Position numbers and translations under genes: made by a program | Part shown: piece after piece, positions 22,931 through 34,660 of the stretch | How positions within the stretch are numbered: the first letter of the stretch is position 1 | Layout: each line of letters begins with the position of its first letter | Notes under the pieces: model-generated | Seen by the model: the letters and a program-made list of their open reading frames with translations, nothing else | What the model was told of the DNA's origin: nothing | Database searches by the model: none | DNA from: Acanthosepion pharaonis | Lineage: Eukaryota > Mollusca > Cephalopoda > Sepiida > Sepiidae | Direction of reading: 5' to 3' | DNA length: 64,000 bases | Assembly (NCBI GenBank): GCA_903632075.3 | Contig: CAHIKZ030002038.1 | Span: 278,198 to 342,197, forward strand

Positions 22931-24900
22931 CTTCTTAAATATTGCTGTTATTTTTTTTTTTACAGTATAAACTGGTATACAATATATTCCAGTTAGAAAT
23001 ATGAATAAATGGTGGGAGGTAGATCTCACAACACATATGTATTGGTGAAATGGCAACTGCATACCATGAATAAGACTATTCTTTTATCACATGAACTGAA
23101 GACAAAATATTGTTTTAATATCAAATGTCTTTTCATTTGCATTGAAAGAAACTAAGAAGTCATGGATTGCTGTAATGGTTATTAGTGTAGAAGTGTGGAA
23201 AGGCATGAATCCACATCTCCCTGCACTCTATTTCATCACTAAATATCTTAAAATATCTGGTTGTTGGCAATCCATGATACTTGGAGAAGGGTGTGGGTAA
23301 ACCATTCTCCCATAATTACCAGACATATAATAGTTTGTCAATAATCAAGGGTTCTCAATTGCGTGGGGGGGGATTCAGGGTTTTGAAGGGAGAGGGAAAA
23401 ATCTTTTAATTTTTCTTGTTTTTTATTTACAGAATTTGAAGCCCATCATGAGTATAAAAAAAACTCCTCCATAAAAATAATCCATGTAGATAATGTAGCG
23501 GAAACAAAATGTAGATGGAGTAGTCAATTGCTACTGATAATAGTGCTCACTTCCATCGGTTAAAGAGACGACATTTAGTGTGCTGTCTCTGCAGAAAGGC
23601 AGCACATGGCTGCCCTGTCAGAATAGAGCTGGTACAAACACCCAGAATGTCTGGTTATGAAGAAAGAAAGTGTCTACCAGCTTTGCCATGAGATAGTTGG
23701 GACTGTGAACTGAGCAAAGGATTCTTTTGCTAGCTAACTGCTAAAGTTTTAGGCTCCATAAAAGCAGTAACATTTTCTGGGAAGAGAAAGTCTATAAGTG
23801 GACCATGCTGACTGTATAACTGAATTGCTATGCGTTATCAAGGATTTTCATTCATATTACCCAGCATTGTTTCAAATTCATTCATACTTTTTTTTTTTTT
23901 TTTTTTTTTTCAGTATCTAAGCTGCGTTCATCCTGTATGTGTAGTATGCTCATGTCAAAGTCTTGTCTATGCCCTGCTTGTTGTGATCTGTGTTTGATTC
24001 CAGTTCTACTGAGTTTTCTGTATCTCTTTGTTGCCAAATACCCAACCAATAAGAAAATCACTTCAGATGTATATGCACTATTATGGAAATGAATGAAGAT
24101 TTTCAGTAAATTTTTTTGGAATGCATCTTTTGAGTTGGAGAATCTTGGAAATGGGGAAAGATGACATTCTGACATGTGATTACTGTAATAGACCAATCAT
24201 ATTAAACAGAATGACATGCTTGCCACGAATCCCAGAAAATAAATAAATATGATGAAAAGCATGGGTAAGTTTTGCAATTAAAACTGCTATTAACAAAGAA
24301 AACAGGATTATTGGTTGGAAGCTGGAGCCAAATTTGAAATTTGGAAAATATTCATGGCAACAGCAATTTCACATGGGACATAATTTTTTCTTGCTTATAA
24401 ATTAATGTAAATACATTTTTTTCTCAATATGAAATTAGAAAGACATGCTGAAAAGAAAACAGTTCTATTTGAATGCAGTTACTTTAGAAGGTACTAGGAA
24501 TTTATAAGCTGGCTACAAGCATAAGCAGGACAAACTAACTAAAAAAAAAAATGCTTCATGCACACAGATGCACTAAATCTAATCTGATTATTTAAAAAAA
24601 AAAAATAAGTCTTTTACGCTCAAGAACAGACAATAGGAAAATGAGGTGCTCGTGCTTTTAAATTGACAACAAGTCAATGAGATAGATTTGATTTCACCAA
24701 AGTTTTTTTTGGCACATTTAGCAGATCAATACATTTAATTATTGATATTCAGATCAACGATTTTCTCTCCCCTGACCTAGTCCTAGTGACTCAATGGCTT
24801 GTAAAATTCAATATGTTCAAAACCAAACCATAATGTTGCACCATCACTCAGCAAACCCTGAACTTTCACCTATCATGATGGATGGATGTTATCTCAAGTA
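22931..24900. other. unassigned stretch with poly(T)
   Basis: A 23-base poly(T) at 23888-23910 reads as poly(A) at the 3' end of a 104-codon minus-strand open frame (23882-24196, containing GIKHRSQQAGHRQDFDMSIL). The layout is like a minus-strand retroposed sequence, but I recognise no protein and see no flanking duplication. Confidence 0.35.
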
Positions 24901-24904
24901 GGCT

Positions 24905-25435
24905 CCTTGCCTTGGACATCTATTGGGACTCACGCCCACCCCAAGCTTCAAGTGGAACTCATATATACAATCTATTGCTAAAGATATTGGCAGAATGGGT
25001 TATTCATCTTGCCCTGTGATACTCTATCTTCACAAGAGCCAGATCAGGCCAAAAATGGAGTATTACTGCCATATCTGGGCATTGAAAGGCTCTCGCTACT
25101 CTATCACTATTTCTATGGCAAGTGGTCTGACAAGCTACATTTCTTGGTTCTACCAGCTCTGAACTTTAGCATTTGCCATGCCACATACACAAAGATGAAT
25201 CATACGCATTTCTTTCATATTCAAATTAGTAAGAAGTTCCATTTGAACAGCTTCTTCCCAAGAACTGCTGCCTTCTAGAACAAACACCCAGTGGGATGTT
25301 TTCCTGATCCCTACAATCTTGACTGGTTCCCTATCTTACCTCATGAACTGCACTTCTTGCCTTAAAAAACACCACGCAGTAACCCTCTACCTTGAGTAGC
25401 TCTTGAGTCTCATATTGGGTAAACATTAGTATAAA
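24905..25435 (+). pseudogene. CR1/Jockey-like LINE, RT C-terminal fragment
   Basis: Readable in pieces: LTPTPSFKWNSYIQSIAKD (24927 on), KSQIRPKMEYYCHIWA (25030 on), then in another frame LYHYFYGKWSDKLHFLV, HATYTKMNHTHFFHIQ, KKFHLNSFFPRTAAF (to ~25275), with worn remains of the terminal 'CFP..YNLD' block to ~25330. This is the C-terminal third of the RT of the same family as 7.9 kb. The catalytic YADD region and endonuclease are absent. At least three frame changes and stops. Dead 5'-truncated copy. Confidence 0.8.
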
Positions 25436-25604
25436 AAAAAGATCTATAATGAATAGCTAGGATTTTTTTTTATTATGAATGTATATTCTTATGCCCAGTA
25501 TTGGACATTAGCCTGTATTTGATTGAAATAAATTTACAACTTCTCTTCAGAAATCTAAGAATGATTTTTTTTTTTTAAATCATATTCATTTAGAACATAG
25601 ATGA

Positions 25605-25885
25605 TCATTGATTTCCAGAGCTGCTTTTCTTTAATATCTGTAAATTGTGAATCAACACTACTGTTATTTGGAATAGTAGCCAAGTTGTTTCCTGTTGTTT
25701 TCGCAAGTTTTGAATTCAATGTGGTCCATCTTCCTAGACTGGTTGCCTTATCAAGGTTACAGAGTCCAGTCTACCATTTACTCTTAAGATCATAGGAGGA
25801 AAAGGGCATTAGTACAAGTGAATGCAATAGCCTTGGATGGAATTTGAACTCAACCTGATGATTCTATTTTCCAAACCAATAATCA
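25605..25885 (-). mobile_element. tRNA-SINE family B, partial
   Basis: Plus strand 'gttttgaattcaatg', 'cttcctagactggttgcctt', 'acagagtccagtctaccatt' and 'atggaatttgaactcaacct' correspond to the reverse complement of family B; the head lies near 25880. Confidence 0.65.
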
Positions 25886-26480
25886 TCATGCCAGGTTATA
25901 TTGTTAAATGAAAACCAATGCTTTTGGAGATTCAGACTGAAAAATAAATAGGAAGGCTATGAAAAAGGATATGACATTGGAAAAAGGTCAGGAAAGACTT
26001 TGAAGAAATTGGTTAATGTAAGTAGGAGAAAGAAATGATGATGATGATGATATGGAAATAGCAAAGCACCTTTGAAACCACTAGTTGGCCTAAAGCCAAA
26101 TGAAATTCATTGATAAGGACTTGGTTGTTGTTTATGCAGATAACAGCAGAAACTTGCAGAAGTACAAGTTACAATAAAGTAATTACAACAGTCATTTTGA
26201 TATAGCTGGGAATAGTTGTTTAGTTAGTCAGGCACAAAAGCCACAATAGCGGTGCACACATAAAGACTAGATTCACTTGAAACTAAGCACCAATTAAGTA
26301 AGCTTAGCATAGATTGGCACAAGGTGTTAACATTGAATTAATCTGTAAGACCATATTGCAAACCATTGCTCCACAGTAGGTTCCTTTAATATAATATGAT
26401 AAAAAAATAAAATTGGATATGTAAGAGTTGGTTAAAAAATGATGACTAGCCTAAGGTTGAGTATGGGTGTAATGATTTTT
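25886..26480. other. unassigned DNA
   Basis: Nothing recognised apart from a short GAT-type run at 26036-26051. Confidence 0.4.
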
Positions 26481-26484
26481 TTTA

Positions 26485-26945
26485 TCTGTCTATATTTCTG
26501 AGATGAGGCATTATGTACTCTACTTACATTATTTGAACTATTGTCCTCACTTTGTCGCCATATTTATTATAACATTTCGGCCGTTGTGCACTCCAGCCTT
26601 CTTCAGGTGGTTGGAATGTCGAACTGAACCCTTTATTTGGCTCACTGGGGGTAGACATTAGGTTTATAATAACCAGAAATTCATACACAGATTTCCTCAA
26701 GGACACATGGCACAGTGGATAAAGGCGTTGGTTAGATCCAGTGACAGGACCCAAAGAGTCTGAGTTCAATACCTGGTTAAGAGAAATTAACAGAAGATAA
26801 CTGACATCCATTAAACATGGCATGTGGAACTAGAACAGTCTACCCCAGTGAGTGAAATAAAGGGTTCAGTTCAACATTGCAACCACCTGAAGAAGGCTGG
26901 AGCATACAACGGCCAAAACATTGTAATAAATATAGTGACAAAGTG
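26485..26945. mobile_element. inverted dimer of SINE family C
   Basis: Left arm (minus orientation, 26485-26650): 'ctgtctatatttctgagatg', 'ggccgttgtgcactccagcc', 'ttcttcaggtggttggaatg', 'ctcactgggggtagaca'. Right unit (plus): a tRNA-like head 'gacacatggcacagtggata' plus 'aaggcgttggttagatcc' and 'gagttcaatacctgg', the body 'catggcatgtggaactagaa', then the same tail 'cacctgaagaaggctggagc' to ~26945. The tail sequence is therefore present at both outer ends. Flanks 'tgatttttttta' and 'tgatatttttat' look like a worn target-site duplication. Confidence 0.8.
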
Positions 26946-28309
26946 ATATTTTTATTTTACTATTAAAGAAATAATATTGTTATGGGAAAGTGGTTTGTAC
27001 AAGTTCTTACTTTTCTTTGTTAACAATTATGACATGCCAGTGACAATACATTAATATTTCATACAATGAAACAAAAGAGGGATATAAAATCGTAACTTTT
27101 CCAAAGGCATAGTGCTTAAGAAAACATAAGCAAAAAATTAGTCAAGATTTCACCTTGCTTTGTTTATTATTATTTAGGCCTTTTTTACTAAAATTTTATA
27201 AGGTTCACACATTAATAATGGAAATTTCAGCCACAGTTGGTTAAGTTTAAGTGATCAAGATTTTCATCACAATATGCTTTTCTTGTTATTAGAGTCCATA
27301 TAATTTCACTTGTCTGCATTTTCAGAGCATATGATAGACAATATTTTGTAACATTTCTTGCTCATTAGCAATTTGACAAAATGTTTGTAAAATATTAAGA
27401 CTTGAAGTGACTGAGATGTGATTCTACCAACAAATGTTGAGAATATGATGGACAAAGCATGTGACAAATGAGGAGAATAGTAAGTACAAAAAACCCTTGA
27501 CAATCAGAAAGATTTTGGGATGAGAAAAGAATGTTAGGAGAATTCAACACTCATGGGGCTGAACAAAAGAGAAAAGCAGCAAATAACCAACTTTACAAGT
27601 TTGAGAAAATCTATGAAGGAACAAGTACCAGAAAGAAAAATAGGGGTCATAAAGGTGAAAGTATTGCAATAGGCAACAAAAGATTGTTGATGGATTTGTT
27701 TTTTTATGATTTATTAACCCTTTGTGGATTATTTATAGCCAAACTCTATAACAAATTGTAGGAGGTCATATACAATTCCTGGTGTTCCATAGCAGTCCTT
27801 CATCTAAGTAATGATGGGGTTTTGACACTTCTTAACTTCAGTGAATGAATGTCAACTGATGTTTTCAACAGGAAGTGATACTGATTCAGAGTAGAAACAC
27901 TAAGTACATAATCTTGTCATTTTTTTTTCATAGGTATGATGTTTATGCTATAATAATAATACTACTAAGGCAATGTTTAACTATTTGGTATAGAGATACA
28001 TTTTTTTGCACTTAGGGAGGATTTTTTTTCTTTCCTAATTTTAATGAAAAATATTACTCCCTCTCTCTCTGCATACACAATATGTTCCTATATATTGCTA
28101 ATGTGTGGCATTTTTTAAGTGAGAAATTTCAATGGCTTCAGGACAATTGTTGCTTTTATTACCTTTGTCACTACAAATTGGCTTGAATCATGGTCTGATT
28201 CACTGCTAGAGTAAGAAAATTCAAAATTTGTGAAAATTACTCAGAAGTAAAAACATGTTATTTTCAAGTAAAGTACATAAAAGATGGCAATGACATTTAG
28301 TCAGGTATA

Positions 28310-28480
28310 TGGAGACACAGTAGATTAATGGATTGCCGCTAAGATTGAGGAATTGAAAAGCTGAGTTTGCATTCCAGTAGAGTTCATTACACTAATTCAT
28401 AGGCTAATACCCTTAGGAAAGGTATGAATCCAACTCTTTTCTCCCCAGTTATGGGTAAATAGTAAAACAGACTGGGTTCT
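28310..28480 (+). mobile_element. tRNA-SINE family B, 5' part (interrupted)
   Basis: Head 'gattaatggattgccgctaa' and 'gctgagtttgcattccag', body 'ctaatacccttaggaaaggt' up to 'cagactgggttct'. The element is split by the insertion at 28481-28816 and resumes at 28817. Confidence 0.8.
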
Positions 28481-28816
28481 CTATTTACATTATTCGGACT
28501 ATTGTCCTTGTCTTTATTGCCATATTTATTACAACGTTTTGGCCGTTGTACGCTTCGGACTTCTTCAGGTGGTTGGAATGTCAAACTGAACCCTTTATTT
28601 CACTCACTGGGGTAGACTGTTATAGTTCCACGTGCCATGTCTAATGGATATCAGTTATCTCCTGTTAACCCCCCTCTCCAAGTTCTCCACCGCACGACAC
28701 GTGGAACTAGAACAGTCTACCCCATTGAGAAAAATAAAGGGTTCAGTTTGACATTCCAACCAGCTGAAGAAGGCCGAATAATGTAAATAGTGTACATAAT
28801 ACCTCATCTCAGACAG
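28481..28816. mobile_element. inverted dimer of SINE family C nested in a family B SINE
   Basis: Minus-oriented arm from 28481 ('ctatttacattattcggact') through 'cttcttcaggtggttggaat' and 'ggtagactgttatagttcca' to ~28680, then the plus arm 'cacgtggaactagaacagtc' through 'gacattccaaccagctgaag' to 'cctcatctcagacag' (28816). Perfect 12-bp direct repeats agactgggttct flank it (28469-28480 and 28817-28828), and the host SINE reads continuously across them. Confidence 0.88.
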
Positions 28817-28965
28817 AGACTGGGTTCTATTAACCTTGGGTGGAAACCAGTCTAGTAGAAGAAAAACTCTGAATTTAAAACAGTACATAGCTATGGCAAA
28901 GCACATAGTATGCAGCTAAAGAAAGATTGCTTACATCAACTCGATGATCCTGACTACGGTTGACT
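28817..28965 (+). mobile_element. tRNA-SINE family B, 3' part after the nested insertion
   Basis: Resumes with 'agactgggttctattaacct', 'tgggtggaaaccagtctagt' and 'aactctgaatttaaaacag', the continuation expected from the 8.4-kb copy. Confidence 0.65.
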
Positions 28966-30165
28966 ACTTTTTTTTATAGGCATGATGTCTCTTCATGGAT
29001 GCCACCAATTTAAATGACTGGATGTTGTTTATTATATTTTATTGAAATCATATTTACTGGCAGCACATAAATATTGCTACTTAGTAAAAATCTGTATAAC
29101 TAAACATCCTTACCAAGTTGGGAAATTAAACTGTACTATTTTCAAAGTTATATAAGTAACTACTAGACTTGCTGATGTGTAACATCATTGAAATATCTTA
29201 TCAGTTGTTTCATGACATAGAAATTTTGTACAGGATATTTCATTAGCCATTTTGAAGCAGTGAAATGATTTTCAATATGAATTTAATTATTTTACTTTAC
29301 TTAGCGACATGTTTGTGGATGATCACAATGATTCCAAAAATGTAAATGCATTTTGAGTAGACAATGCAGATATCAATGTTGATTGAAAATACAAATAAAA
29401 TTTGAAAATATAATAGAAATGCTTGATTCTGATCTGTACCTAGAATAAACTGGCAGAAATTTAGGCATTTACATTCTAACTCTTATTTATCAGGCAAAGT
29501 AGGCAAGTTGCTAAACTATAGCAATCTTGAGTTGGTATGTGAAACTTTTCTTTATACACAAGCTTATCTTCGTATCTTAAAAAAGGTGGACTTTGAGAAA
29601 TCAATTGGATTTAGTATAAAGTTTAACAAAGGAATAAAGAGATTCTGATAGGGAAATTTTCATGGGGATAGAAAAAGAAGTGGAAGATTATGAAGTGAAA
29701 GGAAAAATGTAGGGACTTATCACAGGGGTAATTCAATTTTCATGGTATTATCAAAACAAAGATTAAAAGATTTAAATAAAGCACCTTTACTTAAAACAGC
29801 TGCAAACATGCATTTACAAAATATGTACACATTATCTTCAGTGGTGTGTTTGTATGATATAATGGATCTGCCTCAGTAAAAACCAGGAATTCAAATTATT
29901 TTTTTTCCTTTTTAAAGCAGGCTGGCCTTTCTGTTATACCTGTCTTTCAACTCTTCAGTTTTCCTATTTAGCACTGTGCTGGACTATACTAAATTTAGTA
30001 AATATCTATCTTTTATATATTAAGCTAGATCAATAAGTCTGTAACCTCATGCTTAACTGTTTTTTTTAATCTGAAATTTTATTTTCATTGTGCATTGCTT
30101 GATCTGTGAATTTACAAAGAAGGAAATATGCTTAAAAATATTTGTTGTGTAATTGTAGCTTTCTA
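28966..30165. other. unassigned AT-rich stretch
   Basis: No frame or repeat recognised. Confidence 0.4.
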
Positions 30166-30379
30166 CAGAGTGGTCCAAAAATCTTATCACCACAACATAA
30201 TATAATTTTCTATTTCAGATGGCTGACATGAGCTCCTATAGACCTTCTTGATATATGACAGTGTCAATGAAAGTGAATAAACTGAATCCAATACATGTGC
30301 TTTGTATTACTGTATTACTTGTTCTTCTATTGTTCTAATTACTTTTTAGTAGGGGTGACAAGACTTTTGAACCACTCAG
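30166..30379. mobile_element. Tc1/mariner-type MITE (214 bp)
   Basis: Left terminus 'cagagtggtccaaaaatctt' continuing 'atcacc' and right terminus (complement) 'ctgagtggttcaaaagtctt' continuing 'gtcacc' form a ~28-bp TIR with few mismatches. Each end is flanked by TA (30164-30165 and 30380-30381), the target-site duplication typical of this superfamily. The 160-bp interior has no transposase. Confidence 0.8.
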
Positions 30380-30522
30380 TATATTAGATGGCCACTTCAT
30401 AATGTAGAGAAGAAACAGAACTGGAGGCCAGTTTTCAACATTCCTTTGTCCAATGAGAGCAACAGGGTGTTTCAGTTTGAGCTAGCTACTCCACCAATAT
30501 TGTTGGCTTAAGAAATTTTGGT

Positions 30523-30862
30523 ATAATGCCTCAGTGACCAATTTTTAAAAAAATGCATTATTATTGTTACAAAAATAGCAATAAAAAGTGAGGAAACTTT
30601 ACAGTTTAGGAGATACTGCCAATCTTGGTTGGGTCCCAGATACAGCCTGGTTGCCTGAAGCAATATATTCCTGAGGTCAATTCCTTACCATATTGAGCAC
30701 AGATTCCTGACTGAGGTAGCCAGGCTGTACCCAGGTCCCAACTAAGATTGGCAATATCTCCTAAATGGTAGGAGTTTCCTCAATTTTTATTGCTATTTTT
30801 GTAATAATCAGGCATTTTTACACCAGGAATAATGCATTCTTTTTAAATTAGTCACTAGGGAA
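30523..30862. repeat. hairpin element with ~110-bp inverted arms
   Basis: Left arm 30523-30650 ('cctcagtgaccaatttttaa', 'aaaaatagcaataaaaagtg', 'taggagatactgccaatctt', 'ggttgggtcccagatacagc') is mirrored by 30718-30862. The central loop is ~65 bp. The right arm has a ~15-bp insertion ('caccaggaataatgc' side). No open frame. Possibly a MITE; superfamily unknown. Confidence 0.75.
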
Positions 30863-31002
30863 TTATCTTCAAATTTACAAAATTAGCATAATAGCCATGG
30901 ACTCAACATTTTTCTGTTAGAAGTTTATTATTCAATATTTTTCTGGTAAAAGTTTATTCAATGTTCTTGAAAATAAAAAGCAAACAGTTACACTTCAAAA
31001 AC

Positions 31003-31225
31003 TGTTGTGTAGGAATCTACCACCCCTCTTGAAGATGAACTCGTCTACAAACAAGGACGTTAACTAGTGGCATGTCAAAAGACAGTGTAGGAGAAGTTCT
31101 GGGCTGAGTTAGTTATAGACTACTCAGGCGATATCTGTACCAACTTACCAACTGAATAAACCCCATTTTATTGTTACATGTTATTTGGCGTTTGTCTTTA
31201 TTAACCCCAAATTAACATCATAACA
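31003..31225 (+). mobile_element. possible solo LTR
   Basis: Begins TGTTGTGTAGG and ends CATCATAACA, giving TGTTGTG/TGTTATG terminal inverted repeats. An AATAAA signal at ~31155 precedes a T-rich U5-like segment 'ggcgtttgtctttattaacc'. Flanks aaaac and aattc do not form a clear duplication, so the call is less certain than the 20.5-kb LTR. Confidence 0.4.
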
Positions 31226-31840
31226 AATTCTCTTTTTTAGGCCCTGTGTATCTATCTCTAAAAGTTTTAAAACGTATGATTCTTTTTGTTATTAAGCAAA
31301 CTGTAATGATTTACTCGTTAAAATTAAAGGAAAAAAAATGACATTAATAATTAATATTACATTAAGCTAATGTCTAGTTTTTAACAGATATACATCTTTT
31401 CAAAGATGTTTGTCTACTTTGAAATTCATTAAAAATAAATTACCATTATTAATTATTTCACAAAATTACTTTAATATTTTTTCTCTAATATTGTTGTTAT
31501 TTATAAAGAACAAATACATTCATAGAATTGTTTTATTAGTTGTGTTTTTCAAGGTAAAATAAAAAATACTAATGTTGAGTTTAATTTTTTAAATTTTCCA
31601 TTAAAGTGTAAAAAGAACCAAATGTCATATTTTTATTACAAATTTAATGAAAAAGCCATTTAAGAATGTTTTTTTGTAAATTTAGTGTCATATAATAAAA
31701 TTTAATATATTTAATTTGATATTCTAAAAACACAATGAACGAAATATTAACCATGCTGCTCAGTCATTTTTTTAGGTTTTTTTAAAGTATTTATTTATTT
31801 ACTCAAGTTGAGCATGAAACTAATTTTTGACACAAGAAGG
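31226..31840. other. very AT-rich stretch
   Basis: No feature recognised. Confidence 0.4.
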
Positions 31841-32040
31841 TTGAGGTTAAAGTGCACTGCGGGGGATTGCCCCACCGTAAGGCATTGTCTCAAAAAATAG
31901 TCAAAACCCTCTCACCTCGGCATTTCCCTTGCAGGGCGCCTCAGGCATTGGGCAAAAACCCCATTTCCCCCTTCTTTAAATCAAGAGTGATATTTTGCCT
32001 GGAGGAACAGCACTCTGGTAGAGCCAGGCAATAGCTGATA
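31841..32040. other. GC-rich island of unknown nature
   Basis: About half G+C in a ~32% G+C setting; includes 'gtgcactgcgggggattgcc', 'ctcggcatttcccttgcagg' and 'gcgcctcaggcattgggc'. A 60-codon frame is present but shows no recognisable domain. It could be a foreign or young repeat, or part of an unrecognised element. Confidence 0.4.
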
Positions 32041-32325
32041 TTATGTTGACAAGTGCCAGAAATTTAGATACTTAATTAACTCGGTAATTAATTAAAAGAT
32101 TATGTACTATTTTGAAAACCTTTGTTAACAATATACCCCACTCAAAAAAAATCAATTTAAAAAGTGGATTCTCAGGTTTAAAGCAGCCCTTTAAAATTTG
32201 TTTTTAACTTATTGGTATGGTTGGGATTAAGAGTATAATTAATTTGGCTTGAAAAGTTACCCTTAAATTGAAGTAAAAGAAATAACTGTGCTTAATATAT
32301 TACCTAGTTTCCAACAATGCTCTGG

Positions 32326-33392
32326 AAGTGTTGTGTTGTTGCTTTTAAAACAAATTACAGAAGCCAGTAAGACAAAACTATTTCTGAGATGAATAAAATA
32401 TCAGTTTGTTTTCCAAAAGAGAAAGATGAGAGAAAGTGATGGAGAAAATCAGTTCCAGGTGCCAGTCTGAATGCTACAAACAATACAGTTATTTGTCAAC
32501 TTCAAATTTTGATTCCATAGAAGTTCATGAAAGTTTGAAATCTTTCATTATGGAGTTAAGTGTTATATTAGCAGCCTGTCCAAAACCGTATAAATACAGT
32601 TGATACTTGGTCAACATTGGAAGAAATTATCTGATATTTAAATTCTGTGGCTTTGATTACAAGAAGGATATCTTGAGTCAGCATTTTTCAGCAATGACCT
32701 TCAAAATGGTTGGAGTAAAATACATCTCAGATATAGTAATATCACGGTCATAGATTAACACAGGATTTTCAATTACCATCATTAGCAACATTAAGAAGGA
32801 TGAGTTCAAGAGTTTCAAAACTTAATGAAAACTCTTTTTTGTTATATGTATTTAATATTCTTAATGCTAGTCAAAAAGTGTGCATAATTCTGCATGATGA
32901 AGTATATTATCAAGAAAATGTTACTATATCTTGGCAAACAACTATTTGGTAAGTCAGTTGACAATTCATCTCTAATTGCTCAGTACTTGGTATAATGTTG
33001 ATATGTCTTAATGGGGGTCCAAAATTTCTTAAAAGATTGATTCCACTTTCAAAATTAATATCAAACTTTTTATTTGAACAAATTGAGTTAACAGTTCATG
33101 CCATCAGTTTTGTCCCAGCTGATGTAAAGTGTATTATATGTGATGGCAACCAAGTAAATCAAGCTTTTTTAAAAATTATATCCCACACTCCCTGAAAAAC
33201 CATGGTTAACTGAAGATAATAAACATTTGCTTTTTGATTATGTTCATCTGTTGAAACATTCGCAATTTATGGATCACAGAAAAAACAGAACTAATCTTTG
33301 ATGATAATGGAGTAAAACAAGTTGCAAAATAGGCACATCATAAACAGTTATAGTTTTGAAATTGAAAGTCTAGTTAAACCTTCAGATTTCTA
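32326..33392 (+). pseudogene. P-element/THAP9-like transposase pseudogene
   Basis: The THAP zinc-finger start is readable at 32326 (KCCVVAFKTNYRSQ, a stop, then ISVCFPKEKDERK with a following Trp), matching the C..C and FP.....R..W spacing of THAP domains. Downstream, frame 1 from ~32758 gives QDFQLPSLATLRRMSSRVSK, FLLYVFNILNASQKVCIILH and DEVYY (Asp codon 32896), then GPKFLKRLIPLSKLISNFLF, CIICDGNQVNQAF (~33119-33160), then in other frames KPWLTEDNKHLLFDYVHLLK, NLWITEKTELIFDDNG and SFEIESLVKPSDFY. This is the order of the RNase H-like and insertion domains of P-element transposases, with the 'DE.Y' and 'CDGN..N' acidic motifs. At least four frame changes and several stops; the C-terminus is cut at ~33393 by a SINE fragment. 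No terminal repeats found. Dead. Confidence 0.82.
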
Positions 33393-33560
33393 TCTATATT
33401 TCTGAGATGAATGATTGTCATATACATAGTTCAGCTGATGCCCTCGAGCTTTCTTCAGGTTGAAACCAGTAACTTTAATGGAAATTTGAATCAGACTCTT
33501 TATTCAATCCCTGAGGGTAGATTGAATAAAGGTTTCAGTGAGACCTGTAAATAATGTGAA
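33393..33560. mobile_element. SINE family C inverted-dimer remnant, strongly diverged
   Basis: 'tatctatatttctgagatga', 'agctttcttcaggttgaaac', 'agactctttattcaatccct' and 'gagggtagattgaataaagg' follow the left arm and its mirror; ends near 'acctgtaaataatgtgaa'. Confidence 0.55.
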
Positions 33561-34340
33561 TATTCCTGTTTCTACTTTATGTGGATCATATCTTTTACCA
33601 GGAATCTTAACTAGCTTTTGCAGAGAAATCAATTATCAGTGTCACAACAAAATACATATTTTCATTTATTTAATTTTTGGTACATTCTATTATCCTTCAG
33701 GTATGGGTTAAAAGGTTATCGTAAAAAATTTTTTCCAAAAATTTTCAAATATAGTTAACTTAATGCCATACAAATTTTTGAAAATCAAACATTTTTCAAT
33801 AAGCCTCCATTTTGGCTCTAAGTCATAGCTATGAACAGGCCTGATTTATAGTATCCATTAGTGAAATATTGGTACATTATTCATCATCAGGGGTATGATT
33901 TTATAAATGTTAACTATTTTGTTGCACATGTTTGTGTATTTGTTTATATTTTACATCAAATGTAAATATTGATTGATAAGATGTTAATACATTCACAATG
34001 ACAAATAACCTTGGGATTATAAACAAACATCTCTGGTTCCGAGCTATGGGTAAAATCTGGATAGACTTTAGAACCTCCTTGGTTTGCAACCAAACAAAGG
34101 AGGACAACTCTAACATAAAACCAGAGGAGGTGAAATGATAATCACACCAGTTCTCTGAAATTCATTTTTATTTCATGAAAAGTGTGACTGGTTTTGCTCA
34201 AGCCTTCACTACTATAATCAAATGATATTTGCAGATAGTCTGGCAGTTTGGTTCTAAGAATTCAGCTACTGGACCCTCATATGTTGAATACAATGAAAGA
34301 GTTCATTATTTTTCAAATTAGTATTGAAAATTTTAATAAA
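33561..34340. other. unassigned DNA
   Basis: No recognised feature; the 68-codon minus frame at 33910-34116 is unremarkable. Confidence 0.4.
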
Positions 34341-34344
34341 CATG

Positions 34345-34660
34345 GGAGGCATGGTGGAGTAATGGATAGCAGCTTGGATTGAGGAATCAGAGAGCTGAAT
34401 TCAAATTCAGTCAAATCCATTACATTCACTTATGTGATAATACCTTTAGGAAAGGTATGAATCCTCTTCTCCTCCCAGCTATGGGTAAATAGCAGGACAG
34501 ACTGAGTTTTATAGCCTTGGATGGCAAACTGGTCTACCGCAGAAAGTAATGGCAACCTACTGCAGGGGAAAAAATCTGCCTCGTCAGTCATGTATCAAAA
34601 GATACATGATTGTCTAATCATGTATCATGCATGGCACACAACTGAACTGAATAATAGTAA
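34345..34660 (+). mobile_element. tRNA-SINE family B with variant 3' part
   Basis: Head 'gggaggcatggtggagtaat' then 'ggatagcagcttggattgag' and 'ctgaattcaaattcagtc'; body 'gataatacctttaggaaagg', 'gacagactgagttttatagc'. After ~34530 it departs from the family B tail ('gtaatggcaacctactgcag', 'catgcatggcacacaac'), suggesting a subfamily. Confidence 0.75.

Noticed and set aside
23882..24196. 104-codon minus-strand frame ending in poly-Lys
   Set aside because: The Lys run is poly(A); no family recognised and no splice or TSD support, so not called as a gene.
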